From Elephas maximus indicus (Eukaryota; Chordata; Mammalia; Proboscidea; Elephantidae), in assembly GCF_024166365.1 (NCBI RefSeq), contig NC_064836.1, positions 36,624,833-36,688,832 on the forward strand: a stretch of 64,000 bases of DNA, read 5' to 3'. The position numbers and the translations under genes were made by a program. Numbering within the stretch: position 1 is the stretch's first letter; each line of letters starts with the position of its first letter. The notes beneath the pieces are model-generated. The model did not search any database. It worked only from the letters and a program-made list of their open reading frames with translations, and had not been told where the DNA came from. Shown here one piece after another: positions 1 through 11,050 of the stretch.

Positions 1-949
1 TTCTTAGGTCTAGCTCCAAACTCACTTATAAATGTCTCAGTTAAAACAAAACCAGCAGAGTCCTGTGCTTTATATAACGAGCTGTTTCTATTGCTATACC
101 ACCAGGGAGAGTGGATGCCCCATTTGAAACAGAACTTAAATTAAGCCAACAATTCTTTCCAGCTCAGTTTTTTCTTTCCAAAGCTTTAGTGCAATTATGG
201 CACTAGATCAGTTTTTTGTTTTTTTTTTTAACTCAGAGAAGCTAGTGATTCATAAGGAGACTGAATCTGTGTTATCAACCTTATTTACAAATTATTATAA
301 ACAAATTCAACTTTGTTTATTGATTAGCAAATTCAACTCTCCAAATGAATGCATTGAAAAATCGAGAAAATAGAAATAATTTTTGAGGGCATCCTGTGTC
401 AACCTTGAATTTTGTAACACAGTGGCAAATATCAGCTGCTCGTTTTATTAAAAAATATCAAATTTGAAAGTAGTACCTATAACCTACATGTTATTAGGCT
501 GATGTATGAAATTAAAGGCTTGTATGCTGTAATTAAATGATACTCCAAAAGATGGTCTGATTTAAAGGTATGACTTGGCCAGAAGTAAAATTAAATCCAT
601 GGAATGGTAAGATGAGAGTAATGTTTATGAGAATGTGAATATAATTAAATGGAATATTTACAAAATGATTCTAAGTCTAAACGAAAGGTCTCCTGCCAGG
701 TCTATGGAGAAGGTACTCTATATCAGATGATGCCTTCCTAATTAAGCTTGTCATCTTCCTTCTTCTCAGAAAGTAAATATTCATTCATACCTCTTTTAAT
801 TTGCAGGTATATAGTAAGAGGTAAGATAGTTCTAGAGTTGTCGCTGAAGCCATGTGCCGACTGAAAACAAACAGCCATCAGGCCTGTGAAGTGATTGAGT
901 CCAAAGGAAAATGAGACCAAGTCACTGCCATTTAAACCTTCAGGGGATC
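1..949. other. AT-rich unique sequence
   Basis: No repeat family, RNA gene or convincing coding frame is recognised here. Open frames are short and lack conserved motifs. A short T-run lies near 220-230. Confidence 0.5.
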
Positions 950-1245
950 TCCACTGCCCTCAGTGGGCTTCAACTGTCACAATGAGTTCTCTCTCCAGAC
1001 CTCTTTGTGCCTGTCTCTTGTCCTCTTCTCTACCAACCCCTTCCACCTGGGCTTCAGCCATTGACTTATTTTCTAATTCTCCAAACTCCCAGACTCTCTT
1101 TTGTCCCTGATCTTTTGCACATGTTTCCTCTGCCTGAAATGCTTCTTCCTTCATGTTGCTTGGTTAACTCCCTCTCGTCCCTGAGGTTTCAACCTAGAGA
1201 GCAGTTTCTCCAGGAGTCTTCTTTCATCTCCAAAGTCCCATTTAG
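950..1245 (+). mobile_element. L2 LINE remnant, left part
   Basis: The stretch with 'cctctgcctgaaatgcttct' followed by 'ttaactccctctcgtccctg' matches the 3' non-coding part of ancient L2 elements as I know them. The match is interrupted by an Afro SINE at 1246 and resumes near 1480. The 88-codon frame here is incidental. Confidence 0.7.
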
Positions 1246-1462
1246 GGAGTCCCTGGGCGGTACAAATGGATAACATGCTAGGTTGCTAGCTGAAAGGTTG
1301 GAGGTTCAACTCTACCCAGTGGTGCTTTGGGAGACAGTTCTAGCAATCTGCTTTGAAAAAAAAATCAGCCACTGAAAACCCTATGGAGCACAGTTCTACT
1401 CTGACACACATGGGGTCTCCATGAGCTAGAATCAACTCAACCACAACTGGTATTGGTAGGAT
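1246..1462 (+). mobile_element. Afro SINE, long-body type
   Basis: It starts 'ggagtccctgggcggtac', has a tRNA-like head with a decayed B-box ('ggaggttcaactctacc'), then the body 'aatcagccactgaaaaccct' and the 3' end 'gtctccatgagctagaatc'. It is a sense copy inserted in an L2. The body resembles the RTE 5' region (see findings). Confidence 0.85.
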
Positions 1463-1479
1463 GGACCCACCTTGGTGCA

Positions 1480-1690
1480 CTGCACTTGCATCTCAGCAGC
1501 ACTCACTGCTCAATGGAATATCAGTTGCCTTTTTACTCATCTGACTTTCCTCTTCAATTTCACACTCTGTGACAGCAGGAACTATGCCTTCCTTATTCCT
1601 GTTGCATCCCCAGTGGCAAGCACACTCAGTGCCTGGCAATTAGAAGGCTCTCCTTAAATATTTCTTGAATGAATAAATGAATGCATTCAA
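1480..1690 (+). mobile_element. L2 LINE remnant, 3' end
   Basis: It continues the L2 after the SINE: 'gacagcaggaactatgcctt', 'gcatccccagtggcaagcac', and the terminal 'aatatttcttgaatgaataa' typical of L2 3' ends. Confidence 0.8.
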
Positions 1691-1764
1691 CTCACTATAG
1701 GCATTATGCATTCTTCTGAAAAGTTTTCAGTTACAGTTAGAAGTGGAACTTGTATAAGAGTAGC

Positions 1765-1905
1765 TTGTATAATCACTGTATTTTTACCCAAATAATGCAC
1801 ACCTTCTACAGCCATGTGTAAAAAAATTCGGCATAGCGGCGCTTACAAAAATACCTAGAGGGGAGAGGGCGAGGTTGGCAAACAAACTTGGAAGGCTTAA
1901 GTTAT
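1765..1905. other. Unclassified patch with CpG dinucleotides
   Basis: The segment 'ttacccaaataatgcacacc' ... 'attcggcatagcggcgctta' ... 'ggggagagggcgaggttggc' has clustered CpGs in an AT-rich setting. It looks like an inserted repeat, but I cannot assign a family. Confidence 0.3.
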
Positions 1906-2094
1906 TTGTACAAAAATACAGTATGCCTATTTATGAAAGGCTTAGACAGAGGTTACTTATTTCTTTATAGTCCTTATTTTTCTCTTAATGGTTCACTAAG
2001 CTTCTTTTATTTTGAAGTTGGGGAAAAAACAAACAAAGGAACAACGACAACAACAAAAAGCTCAGCCCAACTGCCTAACCAAAAACAGAAGATC

Positions 2095-2252
2095 CAAAGC
2101 CGTTGCCATGGGGTCAATTCTGACTCATAGCGACACTGTAGGACAGAGTAGAACTGCCTTGTGGGGTTTCCAAAGAGCAGTTGGTGGATTCGAACTGCCA
2201 ACCTTTTGGTTAGCAGCTGAGCTCTTAACCACTGTGGCACACTTGCCTAAGT
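2095..2252 (-). mobile_element. Afro SINE, short-body type
   Basis: An antisense copy. 'ggggtcaattctgactcata' is the 3' end, followed by 'actgccttgtggggtttcca' and the tRNA-like head 'ttcgaactgccaaccttttg' with 'ctgagctcttaaccactg'. It lacks the middle 'agaaagatgtggcagtctgc' block found in longer copies. Confidence 0.9.
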
Positions 2253-4054
2253 TAGTACTAAATATTAAAAAAGGACTGTATACTGAATCCTCACCCCAAT
2301 TTGCTCACTGTTGGAGTTTGGCGTTAAGGGTCTAGTTATCTAAATATACCTCAAGGATGTCATTATCAGAAGCAGCTCCTTACACAGGTGACCACACAGC
2401 TTTAGCTTCCCAAGGACTGTGATAGAGCAAAGCTTCCTATGCTTAAAATCGTAGAACTTAGATGAAATGCATTACATTTTTCAAGCAAGACTTTTATTAA
2501 AATTTCCATTATATGAATTCTTTTGTAGTAGAGAGAACGGGCATTTTTATGTAGATTTTTTTAAAGAGGGAGCTGAAGCCTACTTTCATCATGGCCTAGT
2601 GGCAGAGGGTATTAGAGACCACCTGGGTACACGTAACACGCTTTTGCCTTCAATGAGTTTGTTCTTTGACATAAGTTTCTTCATATTAATTTCTTACTTC
2701 TAACATAAAGAATATGAGCTTCCCACATACTTTGATTTTATGGAAAAGAACCCTAGATTGAAAATTCCTCGTCCTCACTTGGCCTTATTTATCTTTGGGT
2801 CAAAACAAAAACAAATGGCTTGAAAACATTTCACCTAGTTAAAAAATAAACTGTTTTGAATTTCTTTGTGATAGAGATCTGTCCCCTGGAAGGAGCATTG
2901 GTTTAGCACTCTGGGCCCTCTGTCCATTTTCATATGCTCCATATTCCATGGCATTAGTCCTGTCTGCACTTGCTGGGATTACGTTGCCTCTTAAGCAATG
3001 GAATACCCAGCATACAGCCAGAGCACTTTGATTGCATGCAGAAAGTTCAGCTTGAATTCCTAAAATCTTTGCAAGTTTACCTTAAAACCTGTTATCTCTA
3101 CGTTGTATTGTGTGATGATATATTATGACAAAGCATGATTAATGAGAACAAGTAGTCTTAAGTGAGTTTTTTACAGCTATTGTTTTATAGTAGAAAACAA
3201 AACTGTTATAAAACTACTCAAATGCTGAGCTTTTAATGGCATATTTAATGGCCTTAATTTTGTACTCTTAAATCATAGGCTCATTGTTCTTACTGAAAAG
3301 GATTTTCTATTTTAATGATCAACGAAGCAACGGGTATTGCCAGAAAACCAGTAACTGAAACTTCATTTCTAAATGAAGGCAGTGAGTGCTCAGTAAGAAC
3401 TGGAATATTATCAGCTTCAATAAAACTTCTTATTGACAAGCATGGGATAAAGTGTTTAAAATTGTCTGTACTGAGTGGTTAGTAAGTTAAGCCTTTGTTA
3501 TTTAATAGTTGGTATTGAGATATTATGTATGTATATATATATATTTAAAAGGATCTACGTATTTGCTTTCTACCCTGATGTATTAAATAGATGAGCCTTT
3601 CCTGAGCTGTGCATCAGGGATCGCCAGTGTCCTGAGAACTATTAATAGGTGTTTGGAGAGAAAAGAGTTCCTTGGCCAAATTAGATTGTTAAATGTTGCA
3701 AGCTAAATCACCGTCCTGACGATTCACAATGTGCACTAGCATTTTAAAGGCTCAGAGAGCTCCCAAGGTAAAGAAACTTATTTAATAGTGCTCAATCTGT
3801 ATTTCCTAAACTTCTTTTTGAATTTTAACCTTGTAATAGTTTTTTTTTAATAGTGAAATATTACATAAATTCAGGAAATCACACACACAAAAAAAGTACA
3901 GCTTAATGGATTATAAGATGGACACTGTTTCTTAGACATTTCAGATGTCTTGCATGTACCCTCTCCCCATCAAATCTTCCCACTTATGACTCCAACCAAC
4001 TCCACGGCTTCTTTGGTAATCTATTCTCTCTTTGTCTCTGTACATGTATATGTA
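2253..4054. other. AT-rich unique sequence
   Basis: About 1.8 kb with no recognisable gene or repeat. It holds a short (TA)n run near 3530-3545 and an A/T-rich stretch near 3840-3895. Frames are short and unsupported. Confidence 0.5.
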
Positions 4055-4475
4055 GTTGATGATGTTGGATGCTGGTGAGTCTGTTCTGACTCATAGTGAT
4101 CCTATGTACAATAGAATGTAAGACTGCTCTGTCCTGTGCCATCCTCAAAATTGTTGCTATGTTTAAGCATATTGTTGTAGCCACTGTGTCAGTCCATCTC
4201 GTTGAGGATCTTCCTCTTTTTTTCTGACTCTGTATCAAGCATGATGTCCTTTTCCAGGTACTGGTCCCTCCTGATAATATGGCCAAAGTAAGCAAGACGA
4301 AATCCCACTGTCCTTGCTTCTAAGGTGTATTCTGGCTGTACTACTTCCAAGACAGATTTGTTTGTTCTTCTGGCAGTTAATGGTATATTTGATATTCTTC
4401 ACCAACACCATAATTTGAAGGCATCAATTCTTCAGTCTTCCTTATTCATAGCCCAGGTGATTGAAAATACCATGG
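4055..4475 (-). mobile_element. RTE/BovB-type LINE 3' part, left piece
   Basis: An antisense 3' end of the RTE LINE: 'gtctgttctgactcatagtg' (3' terminus), 'tgtagccactgtgtcagtcc', 'caagcatgatgtccttttcc' and 'ggcagttaatggtatatttg'. The 3' portion of the RT-encoding ORF is present but decayed. The copy is split at 4475 by a solo LTR and resumes at 4988. Confidence 0.85.
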
Positions 4476-4987
4476 TGTTGTGGATTGAATCATGTCCCCC
4501 CAAAAATGTGTGTATCAATTTGGCTGGGCCATGATTTCTAGTATTGTGTGGTTGTCCTCCACCTTGTGATTGTAATTTTATGTTAAAGAGGATTAGGGTG
4601 GGATAGTAACACCCTTACCGAGGTCACATTCCTGATCCAGTGTAAAGGGAATTTCCCTGGCGTGTGGCCTGCACCACCTTTTATCTCTCAAGAGATAAAA
4701 AGGAAATGGAAACAGGCAGAGAGTTGGGGACCTCATACTACCAAGAAAGCAGCACTGGAAGCAGAGTGCATCCTTTGGACCTGGGGTTCCTGTGCCTAAG
4801 AAGCTCCATGACCAGGGAAGATTGACAGCCAAGTATCTTCCTCCAGAGCTGACAGAGAGAGAAAGTCATTCCCTGGAACTGACACCATGAATTTGGACTT
4901 GTAACCTACTAGACTGTGAAAGAATAAATTTCTCTTTGTTAAAGCCATCCAGTAGTGGTATTCCTGTTATCGCAGCACTAGATGACA
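4476..4987 (+). mobile_element. Solo LTR, MaLR/ERVL-like, with perfect TSD
   Basis: A 512-bp unit starting TG ('tgttgtggattgaatcatgt') and ending CA ('gcactagatgaca'). It is flanked on both sides by 'catgg' (4471-4475 and 4988-4992), a 5-bp duplication as ERVL/MaLR elements make. A polyadenylation signal AATAAA lies at 4923-4928, followed by 'cagtagtggtattcctgtta'. No internal retroviral genes are present, so it is a solo LTR left by LTR-LTR recombination. A second copy of this family lies at 52735-53219 on the other strand. Confidence 0.85.
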
Positions 4988-5070
4988 CATGGCTTGCTCA
5001 AGCTCACCTTAGTCCTTAAGGTGACATCTTTGCTTTTGAACACTTTAAAGAGGTCTTTTGCAGCAGACTC
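4988..5070 (-). mobile_element. RTE/BovB-type LINE, right piece
   Basis: It continues the interrupted RTE: 'ccttaaggtgacatctttgc' and 'aacactttaaagaggtcttt' match the same region of the RTE at 28.85 kb. Confidence 0.8.
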
Positions 5071-5205
5071 AGAAGAAAGGCCTAATGATCTACTTCTGAA
5101 AGGTAAAAGAGATTGAAAATCCTGTGGAGGGCAGTTCTAGTCTGAAACGCATGGAGTTGCCAAGTGTTGGAAATGACTCAATGACCATTAACTTGGTTTC
5201 TTTGG
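5071..5205 (+). mobile_element. Afro SINE, long-body type, 5'-truncated
   Basis: 'agaagaaaggcctaatgatc', 'tactt' and 'ttgaaaatcctgtgg' are followed by the 3' end 'gttggaaatgactcaatgac'. The tRNA-like head is absent. Confidence 0.65.
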
Positions 5206-5553
5206 TATTATAGTTTTACATGTGCCTGCCTGCTTTGATTTTTCTGTTAATTGATAGGTTTCTGTAGAAGTTCTATCTGTCAGTTATTTTGGGAAGCCTA
5301 CTTCATAAGTGGCAATATTTTCTTCCATTAAGAAGAGCTTAATATGGTTGTCTGTTTTTTGAGATCGGTTGGTAATTAATGACTGGATCCATTAATTCAT
5401 GAAGGGTTACAAGACGATGATGTCCTAATTCTATTTCTTCTTTATTAGTTAGAATACTTCTATAAAGAGACATTTCACTTCATTGGCTCTTTGGTTATCC
5501 AGTTGTATAGTTACTATTAGAAAGGCAGAATAAATGCTAGATGACAATAATCA

Positions 5554-5738
5554 GTTTTCACTGAGTTGATTCCAACCCGATGTGTGTAAGAGCTGATCTG
5601 TCTTTCAGTGGGTTTTCAATGACTAATTTTTCAGACATAGATTGCCAGGCCTTTCTTCTAAGGTGCCTGTGGGTGGACTCAAATCTCCGTCTTTCAGGAG
5701 ATGAGTGTGTTTACCATTTGCACCACCCAGGGACTCCA
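5554..5738 (-). mobile_element. Afro SINE, long-body type
   Basis: An antisense copy. 'ctgagttgattccaacccga' is the 3' end, then 'gtgggttttcaatgactaat' and 'gccaggcctttcttctaagg', then the head 'tttgcaccacccagggactc'. Confidence 0.85.
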
Positions 5739-5819
5739 TATGCTAGATATTTTCTCCTTATTTATCAGTTTTCAAAATAAAGAGTTGATTCCCTAGCATT
5801 CTCCACAGGTGATCTTTTA

Positions 5820-6330
5820 AACATTATTTGATCTGTTTTGGCCCATTGAAGATATCTTTGTTGATATTAAAATTGCCCCATCTGTGGCCTGTAGAAGCCT
5901 TTTCAAGTGGACTCCTGTAGCTTTTTGACTCAACCTTGATAACCTTTTATAGTTTCTTTTCTACATGGTATGACAAGGGGTTTCAGGTTTATCTTTCACA
6001 GCCTTAGAACAAGTTGTTTCTCTAAGAAGCCCTGGTGCCTTGGTTGAGAAATGATGTTTTAAGGCTAGTGATGCTATTGCTACTGAGTCAGCCATGTTTT
6101 CTGAGTCTGTCCAGTATTTTTAAATATAAAATACCTTATGAGTTCATACCGATACCTCACTTTTTTTCTTTCATTTCTGGAAAATCTATTCTAATTTTTA
6201 GTATTTGCTCTGGAGAGGTGTTCTCTGAATCTTCTTGCAGAAAGCAATTTGGCCTTTGTTCTCTGTCCTTTCCAGCTGTACCAACATTTCCTTGTGTGGG
6301 TGATACTGTCATGAGCTGAAATCAGCTCTC
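5820..6330. mobile_element. Probable ancient L1M fragment
   Basis: 'gtggcctgtagaagcctttt', 'caagtggactcctgtagctt' and 'ccttatgagttcataccgat' follow the same order as old L1M 3' sequence that also appears at 27.85-28.39 kb. It is strongly diverged and the strand was not settled. Confidence 0.45.
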
Positions 6331-7787
6331 TCACCTCACCAGATAATCATCTGATTCTTTGTCTAAAAAGTGTGTATTTTGGGGATCTTGAGAGAACTCT
6401 ACACATCTCCCCTCCACAGCTGAGAGCAGCTCATCTGCCGCCCCTTTCCTGGCAGTGTATGACTGCACAACACAGTTTACCTTCTAAGCCCGGTGTCTGT
6501 ACCCTTCTTGGCAAAATCCTTGTCTACTTCACTCACTACCTAGACTGGCAATCTATCAACTATTATCTTCCTTATATTAGACCCACACTTTTCTGTACAG
6601 TTCTGCTATCTTCCTTCCCACTTCTCATTCAGATACAAAATAGTTTATACAACTGTTCTTTGTTCTTAAATAATCCAACGTCTGAAACAAAACACACATG
6701 ATTTTCTTGTAACATGGATTGATTTACTTATGCACTATTGTCATGCATTTGAGAGAAACAAATTCAGATTATTCAAATTGTTGACTATCTAATGTGAAGT
6801 CATGTATTTTTATTTGACCTCCTTGGATTGATGTCAAATTCTCAAGTCAACTTTCTTCTTGAAAATGGTGCCCAGAGAAATGAGTAAAGCAGTCATGCCC
6901 ATTTAAGAGCATTATCAAATGAGACTGTAATCTCTATCTAGCCTGGTGTAACATGAAAGAGTTCCAAAAATGTAGGATGTGAAGAGTGGGAAGGAATCCT
7001 GGTCATAATCCAGTACAAATTCTATGCAACTGTGCATGAGAATCAAACATATGTAATTTTGCAAGTATTTTTTAATGGAATTGAACTAAACAAATATAAT
7101 GAACTGTTATTTTATTATTTCTTATTGCCTTTCTGCTAAATTATATCAGGAGGGTGAGATACACACTTGATTTAAATTTTGTACGTTGATAATAGTTGAC
7201 GGCGGTGATGAACAATGTTAATGCCTTAAAAATGTTAAAGTGTTAAAATATGTGAGAAATTAATATATTGAAGTTTTTTTTTTTTTTTTTTTTTAATAAG
7301 TCCTGTGTAAATAAGGCCTCAAAAAGTTAAGACTCAAATTTGTTCTGCTCCAAGGAAATTTTTAGTAAAATGTGAAAGATTTGTATAATCTGGAGAGAGA
7401 CAAGAATGTTGAGCAGATCTTTAAAACCTGACTTTTGGAGCCTGCGTGTTTGTTGTTAGTTAAATGTAGGGAGCTTCAGATTCACATAAAATGGAATATG
7501 GACGTGGAGCCTATTAACATTGAAATAAGCCTTTGATCAAATGGTAAGAAAGAGACATATTTCATGTTAAGCGTGGATTAAAATGGAAAGCTCTTAATTC
7601 TAACTCATGGGCAAAGAACACTTGTTTAGAACAGCAACGAGCAAATAACTTTGCAGGAAAACATTTGATTGCACTTGTCAGGCGATTAAAGTTATTGTAT
7701 ATTGCACCAATAACACCTTTCATTTGGAAATTCCACAAGTTTCTGTAACTACCAAGGATTGTTACTGCCATCTGGCAGGCGAGGAAA
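6331..7787. other. Unique sequence with T-run
   Basis: No gene is recognised. A 109-codon frame at 6372-6701 has no motifs and is probably chance. A run of about 20 T lies near 7276-7295. The stretch just before 7788 may belong to an old MIR that the next SINE interrupts. Confidence 0.45.
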
Positions 7788-7956
7788 AAAACCAGAAAAC
7801 CAAACCCGTTACCGTTGAGTTGATTCTGACTCGTAGTGACCCTATAGGACTGAGAAGAACTGCCCCATAGAGTTTCCAAGGAACACCTAGTGGATTCAAA
7901 CTGACGACCTTTTGGTCAGCAGCCGTAGCACTCAACCACTAAGCCACCAGGGTTTC
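7788..7956 (-). mobile_element. Afro SINE, short-body type, with TSD
   Basis: An antisense copy: 'gttgattctgactcgtagtg', 'ccatagagtttccaaggaac', head 'gcactcaaccactaagccac'. It is bracketed by 'caggcgaggaaa' (7776-7787) and 'caggtgaggaaa' (7957-7968), a near-identical 12-bp target duplication. Confidence 0.92.
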
Positions 7957-8210
7957 CAGGTGAGGAAAGTGAACACGTAAATAACCCTTTCCAAGTTCAC
8001 GTAATCAATTAATGGTGGTTTTTTTTTTTTTTTAAAATGCTATTTTCCATAATTTTTAAACTAAAATAAATGACAAAATTCTTTTTGAAAGCAATATTTC
8101 AATGTGATGGCTTGGGAAAAATCATTTGTACAATTAATGAAATAAATTTTTAATCAAAGGTATAGAAAAAATCGATTATAAAGACTTTAAATACGTGTAT
8201 GCAAAAACAA

Positions 8211-8398
8211 AGAAGTCCTGGTGCCACTAACCTAAAGGTCAGCGGTTCAAACCTACCAGCTGCTCCATGGGAGAAAGATGTGACACTCTGCTCTGGTAAA
8301 GATTTACAGCCTTGGAAACACTATGGAGCAGTTCTACTCTGTCCTATAGGGTCATGATGAGTCAGAATCGACTTGACGACAATGAGTTTGGTTTTGGA
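8211..8398 (+). mobile_element. Afro SINE
   Basis: A sense copy starting 'gaagtcctggtgccactaac' with a shortened tRNA head. It carries 'ggtcagcggttcaaacctac' (B-box region) and 'gggagaaagatgtgacactc', and ends 'atcgacttgacgacaatgag' plus 'tttggttttgg'. Confidence 0.9.
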
Positions 8399-8904
8399 TG
8401 CAAAAAGAATCAAAGGAAGTATAGCCTGTTCCAGAGTTTTAGGAGTCAATTTTCTAGCTCACCATTCCCTCCCAGTTCTAAATTGCTTTTCTTGATTGTT
8501 TTCTTTTTCTTGTAGCATCTCTCTGATACGCTGATTACTTAATGGATGTTTACCTTTGTGTATACAACTTGAGAATGTTTGTATTGTTGAATGATGCTTC
8601 TGTAGCCTTGATTTTAATTGAGCTACAGATGTTTGACTTATGAAAGTAATAACAATCTCATTAGATTCCATGGATGTGTTTGCAATGTAAAAACCTAAGG
8701 GCTGAGTAGATAAAGCTTTTTATGGAAAATAAGATTTTTTTTCATTGTAGGAACCAACAAAAAGATAACCAGGCATTTTACAATAACTCTAAATGTTTTG
8801 TGACAGCCAGTGTTGCTCAAAAGTTAAATTAGAAGTTTCTTGACAACTTTATTGTTCTCAAATGACAGGAAGATTCATTATAAAGTATACAATGTAAGAA
8901 TCAT

Positions 8905-9117
8905 GTTATTGTTGTTGTTAAATTTCTGTCCATTCGATTCCGACTCATGGTAATCCCATATGTACAGAGCAGAACTGCTCCATAGGATTTTCAAGGCTGT
9001 GACCTTTCAGAAGCAGGTCGCTAGGCCTTTCTTCCGATGCGCCCCTGTGTGGGTTCAGACTCCCAGCCTTTTGACTAGTATTGGACACTTAATCATTTGC
9101 ACCACTCAGGGACTCCT
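8905..9117 (-). mobile_element. Afro SINE, long-body type
   Basis: The 3' tail reads as 'tgttattgttgttgttaaat' on the plus strand, then 'ccgactcatggtaatcccat' and 'gcaggtcgctaggcctttct', with the head 'gcaccactcagggactcc'. The (GTT)n tail is the same as that of the RTE LINE. Confidence 0.88.
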
Positions 9118-9234
9118 GGGGTCTGATTTACTTCAGAATGTGAGTTCTTTACCTTTTATGGCCAGACTTAACTTTGAACTACTTGAAAAAACACTTTAAA
9201 ATACTGAAAAAGTGTGGGTATTGTCTATACTACC

Positions 9235-9440
9235 TTATTCATAATATTTTTTTCCTTTTTCATTCTTGTAAAAATATATATAACACCATATTTGCCAAGT
9301 CAACATTGTTCATGTGTACAATTCAGTGACACCAATTATATTGATCATGTTGTGCAAATATCACCAATATCTGTAGCCAAATTCTCCATCCCCATGAACA
9401 GAAACTCAATGCTTCCCAGTGTCCTTTTATTTTTAAAAAA
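9235..9440 (-). mobile_element. Ancient L1M fragment
   Basis: 'gtgtacaattcagtgacacc', 'atcatgttgtgcaaatatca' and 'catgaacagaaactcaatgc' are diverged forms of a widespread L1M sequence, read here in antisense. Confidence 0.55.
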
Positions 9441-9452
9441 GACTCCTTGCAG

Positions 9453-9660
9453 GAGTCCTGGCGGTGAAGTGGTTAAGTGCTCGGCTGTTAACTGAAGGGT
9501 CTGAGGTTTGAATCCACCAGCCACTCCGTGGGAGAAAGATGTGGCAGTCTGCTTCTATAAAGATTATAGCCTTGGAAACCCCATGGGGCAATTCTGTCTG
9601 TCCTGTAGGATCATAGTGAATTAGAATTGACTCAATAGCACTAGGCTTGGTTTTGGTTTC
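9453..9660 (+). mobile_element. Afro SINE
   Basis: A near-complete sense copy: 'ggagtcctggcggtgaagtg', tRNA-like 'gctcggctgttaactgaagg', 'gagaaagatgtggcagtctg', and 3' end 'gaattgactcaatagcacta' plus 'ggcttggttttggttt'. Confidence 0.92.
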
Positions 9661-10857
9661 TGGCACCTAGTCTAAGGAAGCAAAGTGCTGTTCTGTAGAG
9701 AATGGTGAAACTTGAGAAACAGGCACAGAGTTCACACAGCACAGAGGAATCTTTTGGTGGCTGGATTGGTTAGAAGGGGTTGGTTAGATGTGAAGGGATG
9801 GGAGAGGCCTGAAAATTTTGCAAGAGTATCCTTGGGAAAGCACATGTATGAGTATCAATCAATTCTGAATTATTTTTTAAGGGAATAAAGGTGTCGAACA
9901 GCCCAGAAGACTAATCTAATTTCTGATGCCTACCTGGAAAGGGAAGCATCCCATGGAATGGCCTTAGTAAGCTTTGCTCCAGACAAATTCTAGTTGAAGA
10001 CTAATTCCAAAAAACTACAGATTGGTGTTATAAATCTTGGCCTAAGTTTTGAACTGGTGATAATTCAGGCAAAAAGTGTTTTGCTGTTGAGCAACTGGTC
10101 AATAGCTTGCTGGCACAACTCTCTTTCCACGGATCTTACACAAAAAATAAATCATGCACTCCACTTTTTTGGTCACTAGAAAGTATTAAAGAAAAGTGTA
10201 TATTCAGGGAAAATTGGGGCAAAGATAATCCCTTGGTTTCAGACTTCTCACTCTTCATTACCTTTTCCAACCTAAAGGGAAAGCAAAAAGGATTGCATGT
10301 CCAGCCTTCAGCTCCTCCTTGACTGATGAGAAATACTAGTTCATAGGTCAGTGATTGTAACTAAGGACAACTATTTGAAAGTTCATGGATTCTAACTCTG
10401 TTTATGGTCTGTAGAACAGCTTTCTGATTAAGGAAAGTTCCATACCTATATCATGAGTTCAAATATTATTATTGTGAATAATTTTCATTGCCTTGGTATA
10501 ATAATTCTAATGATACCTCACATTCTCCCATTTATTCGTATGCAAAATATTAGCCCCATCTTGACTCCTTCATTTCCATCACCCCACACATCCAATTAGT
10601 CAACATGTTCTGCCCAGTCTTCCTTCTTTTTATCATCGTACTATCACAACACAAGGTCAGGATCTAATAAACTCTTTTTGGAATAGTAATTGTCTCCAAA
10701 CTGGCCTTTCTACTCCAGTCTCTCTCTTCTCCAATGAAGCCTCTTTTTTTTTTTTTTTTTTACCTTTTATTTCAGTGCCTTCATTTTTTTCTAGGAATGC
10801 TCCTTGCCTTAAAAGTACCTGCTAATTTTACCCAGCATAGAAATTCACCTATCTCTT
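9661..10857. other. Unique sequence
   Basis: No gene is recognised. The part 10540-10850 is pyrimidine-rich with a T-run at about 10743-10762 and may contain a very old repeat that I cannot name. Confidence 0.4.
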
Positions 10858-11050
10858 CTGTTGTTGTTGTTAGGTGTTGTCCAGTTAGTTCTGAGTCATA
10901 GGGACCGTATGTACAACAGAATGAATACTGCCCGATCCTGCACCATCCTCACAATTGTTGCTGTGTTTGAGCCCGTTGTTGCAGCCACTTCATTCAATCT
11001 ACCTTCCTCTTTTTTGCTAATCCTGTACTTTACCAAGCATGATGTCCTTC
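10858..11050 (-). mobile_element. RTE/BovB-type LINE, 3' end piece
   Basis: An antisense RTE 3' terminus: 'ctgttgttgttgttaggtgt', 'ccgtatgtacaacagaatga', 'ttgttgcagccacttcattc' and 'ttaccaagcatgatgtcctt'. An LTR interrupts it; it resumes at 11564. Confidence 0.88.

Noticed and set aside
6018-6110. Possible Afro SINE start ('gaagccctggtgccttggtt')
   Set aside because: Only about 20 bp resemble the SINE, and the flanks fit an old L1M fragment better.
6372-6701. 109-codon plus-strand frame
   Set aside because: Hydrophobic low-complexity product, no motif, no splice or poly(A) context; chance frame.
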